A stretch of DNA of 6,051 nucleotides from CAZHJG01 sp964533425 (lineage in GTDB: Bacteria > Patescibacteriota > Saccharimonadia > Saccharimonadales > UBA4665): the NCBI GenBank assembly GCA_964533425.1, contig CAZHJG010000044.1, positions 1 through 6,051 on the forward strand, written 5' to 3'. Below, piece after piece: positions 3,144 to 6,051 of the stretch (the stretch's first letter is position 1; the number at the start of each line of letters is the position of its first letter). Both the position numbers and the translations under genes were made by a program. Under the pieces are notes generated by a model that had not been told where the DNA came from, searched no databases, and saw only the letters and a list, made by a program, of their open reading frames with translations.

Positions 3144-5123
3144 ATGACAGCTCAGGACATTCGTAAAGCCTACCTAGAATTTTTTGAAGAGCGCGGTCAC
3201 AAAGGGATTCCGCGGGCCAAGTTGGTGCCGTATAACGATCCAACGACGCTTTTCACGGGTTCAGGTATGCAGCCGCTTATTCCGTATCTGTTGGGTGAGC
3301 CACATCCGGCCGGCAAACGCCTGGTGGACAGCCAGACTTGTTTGCGAGCTCAGGATATCGAAGAAGTGGGCGATAACCGCCATACGACATTCTTTGAGAT
3401 GCTTGGCAACTGGTCACTCGGCGATTATTTCAAGAAAGAACAGATACCGTGGCTGTTTGAGTTTTTGACCGAAAAAGTCGGCTTGGATCCCAAGCGCTTG
3501 TATGTGACATGCTACAGCGGTAACGAAGAACTGGACATTCCCAAAGACGAAGAGTCGGCGCTGATTTGGAAGGGGCTCTTTGCCAAGCACTATATTGAAG
3601 CGGTGAGCGCCGAGATCGGCTCCGAGTCCAATGGCTACGAACGCGGTATCAAGCCAACGGAACGTATCTTTTTCTACGATGGCAAGAAAAATTGGTGGAG
3701 CCGCAGCGGCGCCGAAGCCGACACGCCGGTGGGCGATCCCTGTGGCCCTGACACCGAAGTATTTTTTGAGTTTGACCACATTCAACACGACCCGAAGTGG
3801 GGTAAAAACTGCCATCTGAACTGCGACTGCGGCCGCTTTGTGGAGATCGCTAATAGCGTGTTTATGGCTTACAAGCGTACTGGTGGCGGTTTTGAGCCGC
3901 TCGCTAAGCCCAACGTCGACTTTGGTGGTGGGCTAGAGCGTATCGCTGTGGCGGCTATCGACGACCCGGACGTTTTCAAAATCAGTCTAATCAAGCCAAT
4001 TATCGAAAAACTGGAGGCAATCTCCGGCAAAAACTACGACAGCCACACCGAGAGCATGCGTGTCATCGCCGACCACCTACGGGCTGCCGCTTTCCTGGCC
4101 GTCGACGGCGTCAAACCGAGCAACAAGGAGCAAGGCTACGTTATGCGCCGCCTGGTCCGCCGCGCCATTCGTTTCGCCTTCGAACTGGGTGTAGAACAGA
4201 ACTTCCTCGAAGAAATCGTACCCGTCATCGCCGATTTGTATCAAGCTGACTTTCCGGAAGTCGCCGCGAAGCGGGATGAAGTTGTCGAGGTTTTGGTTAA
4301 AGAAGAAAAGGCCTTTCGCCAGACATTACGCAAAGGCCTTCGCGAATTCGAACGTCTATTTTCCGCTGACGTCATTCCAGCGCAGGCTGGAATCCAATCC
4401 AAAAAACCTGCGGCTGACGGCATGCCTCAATCGATTGGATCCCAGACCAAGTCTGGGATGACGACGGGTGAAGCCCTATTTATTCTCTATGACACCTACG
4501 GCTTTCCGGTGGAACTAAGTACCGAAGAGGCTTTCAAACGGGGTATTGATCTCGATCCGAAATGGCGCGAGCAATTTGACACCAAGATGGAGGAACAGCG
4601 CCAACGCTCTCAAACCGCGGCCAAAGGCACGTTCAAAGGCGGCCTCGGCGGTCACACCATGCAGCACAAGAAGTATCACACGGCAACGCATTTGATGTAT
4701 CAGGCGCTCAGGGATGTTTTGGGTGATCACGTCGTCCAGCATGGCTCAAACATCACCGAAGAACGGCTTAGATTTGACTTCAGCCATCCACAGAAGATGA
4801 CGCCGGAAGAGATCAAAAAGGTCGAAGACATCGTTAACGAACAGATTAAAAATGATCTGAAAGTAACATTTGAAGAGTATTCGACCAAAGTAGCCATCGA
4901 AGAAAAAGGCGCTTTGGGACAGTTCGGTGATCGTTACGGCGATGCGGTGAAGGTTTACCGCATGCAAGCTGAAGGCGCCGACAAGCCGTTCAGCTTCGAA
5001 ATCTGCGGCGGCCCCCACGTCGACCACACCGGTCAACTGGCCGAAGGCGGCAAAAAATTCAAGATCACCAAAGAAGAATCTTCGTCAGCTGGTATCAGGA
5101 GAGTCAAAGCCGTTCTCGAGTAG
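3144..5123 (+). CDS. alaS: Alanyl-tRNA synthetase, compact form with in-frame repeat insertion
   Basis: AlaRS charges tRNA-Ala with alanine using ATP and hydrolyses mischarged Ser/Gly-tRNA. The class II catalytic domain holds NDPTTLFTGSGMQPL (31-45), motif 2 RAQDIEEVGDNRHTTFFEML (68-87), NWSLGDYFKKEQ (89-100) and motif 3 GGGLERI (261-267). The mid domain includes LYDTYGFP (448-455). The editing centre shows both zinc pairs: H512/H516 in HTATH and C621/H625 in CGGPH. The protein ends at SSAGIRRVKAVLE, right after the editing domain, so the DHHA1/C-Ala tail and the beta-barrel before the editing domain are absent; at 659 residues it is about 220 shorter than the E. coli enzyme. Residues 410-440 come from a palindromic repeat. 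I start at 3144 because MTAQDIRKAYLEFFEERGHK matches the family N terminus; an ATG at 3093 would add 17 unrelated residues that overlap the promoter. Confidence 0.96.
   Translation: MTAQDIRKAYLEFFEERGHKGIPRAKLVPYNDPTTLFTGSGMQPLIPYLLGEPHPAGKRLVDSQTCLRAQDIEEVGDNRHTTFFEMLGNWSLGDYFKKEQIPWLFEFLTEKVGLDPKRLYVTCYSGNEELDIPKDEESALIWKGLFAKHYIEAVSAEIGSESNGYERGIKPTERIFFYDGKKNWWSRSGAEADTPVGDPCGPDTEVFFEFDHIQHDPKWGKNCHLNCDCGRFVEIANSVFMAYKRTGGGFEPLAKPNVDFGGGLERIAVAAIDDPDVFKISLIKPIIEKLEAISGKNYDSHTESMRVIADHLRAAAFLAVDGVKPSNKEQGYVMRRLVRRAIRFAFELGVEQNFLEEIVPVIADLYQADFPEVAAKRDEVVEVLVKEEKAFRQTLRKGLREFERLFSADVIPAQAGIQSKKPAADGMPQSIGSQTKSGMTTGEALFILYDTYGFPVELSTEEAFKRGIDLDPKWREQFDTKMEEQRQRSQTAAKGTFKGGLGGHTMQHKKYHTATHLMYQALRDVLGDHVVQHGSNITEERLRFDFSHPQKMTPEEIKKVEDIVNEQIKNDLKVTFEEYSTKVAIEEKGALGQFGDRYGDAVKVYRMQAEGADKPFSFEICGGPHVDHTGQLAEGGKKFKITKEESSSAGIRRVKAVLE
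4371..4462. repeat. Palindromic element copy 3 (92 bp), inside alaS
   Basis: The ends are GTCATTCC (from 4371) and GGGATGAC (to 4462), as in the intergenic copies. The left hairpin is ATTCCAGC-GCAG-GCTGGAAT at 4374-4393. The right hairpin is ATCCCAGAC-CAA-GTCTGGGAT at 4439-4459. ATCCAATC (4392-4399) and GATTGGAT (4433-4440) add a basal stem. It is read in frame as residues 410-440 of AlaRS, beginning VIPAQAGIQS and ending QTKSGMT. GAC occurs on both sides (4368-4370 and 4463-4465) and might be a 3-bp target duplication, though so short a match may be chance. Confidence 0.85.
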
Positions 5124-5160
5124 AATGAGCTCACATACAGCTTATTTTCAGGTGTCAATA

Positions 5161-5176
5161 TGCTAAAATAGTGCAT
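5161..5176 (+). promoter_or_regulatory. Extended -10 promoter for the FtsA-like gene, start-codon proximal
   Basis: TGCTAAAAT at 5161-5169 is identical to the motif before mnmA, and the ATG at 5177 begins seven bases after its last T, predicting a leaderless mRNA. The 53-bp gap after alaS holds no clear -35 and no convincing terminator (only a 4-bp AGCT/AGCT stem near 5130). Read-through from alaS is therefore possible. Confidence 0.55.
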
Positions 5177-6051
5177 ATGCTTGAAAAATTTAAGAGCGCC
5201 GGATTGAAAGTGGCGCAGCAAGCCCGGGCCGGGGCTGAGAAGGCTACGGCTAATGTGCGCGACCGGTCTGGCAAACAGGGTGACCAATACCTGGTAGCGC
5301 TCGACGTGGGCACCGAATTTGTGAAGGCGCTGGTCGGTAAGGTGGCTGATGATCAAGGTGACGTAGAAATCATTGGCGTCGGCCGCTCACATCAAGCCCT
5401 AACAGATATGCAGGCCGGTGCCATTGCCGATATTGCGGCGGTTGTTGAAAACTGTGATAAGGCCTTGAATCAGGCCGAAGAACAGGCTGGCGTCAGTGTA
5501 CGCACGGCCATCATTGGCATTGCCGGCGAACTCGTGAAAGGCACCACCACCACGGTGCGTGTAGCCCGCAAAACGCCAACTAAAGCGCTGGACATCATCG
5601 AGATGGAGAAGATAATCAACTTGGTGCAAGACAGGGCTCAGAACAAGGCTAAGCAACAGCTGGCCTGGGAGCTAGGCGGCAAAGAAGTTGAAGTGCGGCT
5701 AGTGAACAGCGCGCTGGTGAGTATCGAGATTGACGGCTATCCCGTGACCAACCCGATTGGCTTCCAGGGCAAAGACGTCGTGGTGCAGCTGTACACCGCT
5801 TTTGCGCCCATGATTCACATCGGCGCGCTCGAAAAGACCGCATCGGAGCTGGATCTTGATCTGTTAGCCGTGGCCGCCGAACCCTTCGCCGTGGCCCGCG
5901 CCGTGATCGGCAACAACCCCAATCAGAATCTCAGCGCCATCCTAATGGACGTCGGTGGCGGCACCACCGACATAGCCGTGATCAACGACGGCGGCGTACA
6001 AGGCACCAAGATGTTTGGCATCGGCGGGCGAGCCTACACCCACGCCGTGGA
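5177..6051 (+). CDS. FtsA-like actin-fold ATPase (3' end outside window)
   Basis: The frame is open from ATG 5177 to the window end: 291 residues and two further bases. FtsA tethers FtsZ to the membrane and recruits the division machinery; the related PilM works in type IV pilus assembly. Visible parts are phosphate-1 loop YLVALDVGTEFVKALVGKV (38-56), an SHS2-type insert at about 82-200 ending in GYPVTNPIGFQGKDV as in FtsA, phosphate-2 loop MDVGGGTTDIAVIN (257-270), and GIGGRAYTHAV (281-291), where FtsA has its GG-D/xx-T helix start. The SHS2 insert and the NPIGFQGKDV segment favour FtsA over MreB or DnaK; PilM is the main alternative. Unusually, about 37 polar residues rich in Ala, Lys and Arg precede the fold. 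The start is supported by the promoter motif and the absence of a closer ATG before the fold. The C-terminal membrane helix expected of FtsA cannot be checked. Confidence 0.82.
   Translation, partial: MLEKFKSAGLKVAQQARAGAEKATANVRDRSGKQGDQYLVALDVGTEFVKALVGKVADDQGDVEIIGVGRSHQALTDMQAGAIADIAAVVENCDKALNQAEEQAGVSVRTAIIGIAGELVKGTTTTVRVARKTPTKALDIIEMEKIINLVQDRAQNKAKQQLAWELGGKEVEVRLVNSALVSIEIDGYPVTNPIGFQGKDVVVQLYTAFAPMIHIGALEKTASELDLDLLAVAAEPFAVARAVIGNNPNQNLSAILMDVGGGTTDIAVINDGGVQGTKMFGIGGRAYTHAV

Noticed and set aside
4241..4423. Minus-strand frame containing WIPACAGMT
   Set aside because: This is the palindromic element read on the other strand within alaS; such peptides are common false calls from this kind of repeat.
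3014..4462. CRISPR-like array from the repeated palindromes
   Set aside because: The copies are hundreds of bases apart, differ in stem sequence, lack regular spacers, and there are no cas genes.
5124..5176. alaS and the FtsA-like gene as one operon
   Set aside because: The 53-bp gap contains an extended -10 next to the ATG, so an independent transcript is more likely; read-through cannot be excluded.

Overview
The window most likely comes from a member of the Candidate Phyla Radiation (Patescibacteria). The evidence is a compact alanyl-tRNA synthetase that keeps its editing centre but lacks the usual C-terminal domains, a PKD-domain surface protein, an FtsA-like protein with an N-terminal extension, promoters fused to start codons, and many palindromic repeats. 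I cannot assign a finer rank. TAG and TGA both serve as stops and no long gene has an in-frame TGA, so there is no sign of the recoded UGA used by some CPR lineages. No tRNA, rRNA, CRISPR array or transposase gene was seen.

Layout. 1-543 (+): the 3' end of a surface protein with a PKD-like fold and one C-terminal membrane anchor. 544-733: a gap with a 7-bp repeat array and its inverted copy, then a promoter touching mnmA. 734-1783 (+): complete mnmA (tRNA U34 2-thiolation). 1721-2194 (-): an unrecognised 157-aa gene overlapping the mnmA 3' end tail to tail by 63 bp. 2195-2486: non-coding and full of structure (one palindromic element, a long rod-like hairpin, a short hairpin). 2487-2923 (-): two tiny, coupled two-helix membrane proteins behind a textbook sigma-70 promoter. 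2924-3143: a divergent intergenic region with a perfect 27-bp inverted repeat between the two promoters. 3144-5123 (+): alaS, carrying an in-frame palindromic element. 5177-end (+): the start of an FtsA-like actin-fold protein.

The known genes are housekeeping: tRNA modification, tRNA charging and probably cell division. They do not form one operon, because each long gene has its own promoter-like motif.

Two threads stand out. First, three copies of one palindromic element class occur within 2.3 kb. They share outer ends, and the right-hand hairpin always has a CAA loop, while the stem sequences vary and remain wholly or mostly paired. One copy lies inside the alaS reading frame and adds about 31 residues. 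Second, four genes (mnmA, the 157-aa gene, alaS, the FtsA-like gene) have an extended -10-like motif only 6-9 nt before the start codon and no usable Shine-Dalgarno, which predicts leaderless mRNAs. The small membrane-protein pair instead has a -35/-10 promoter, a leader of about 41 nt and Shine-Dalgarno sites.
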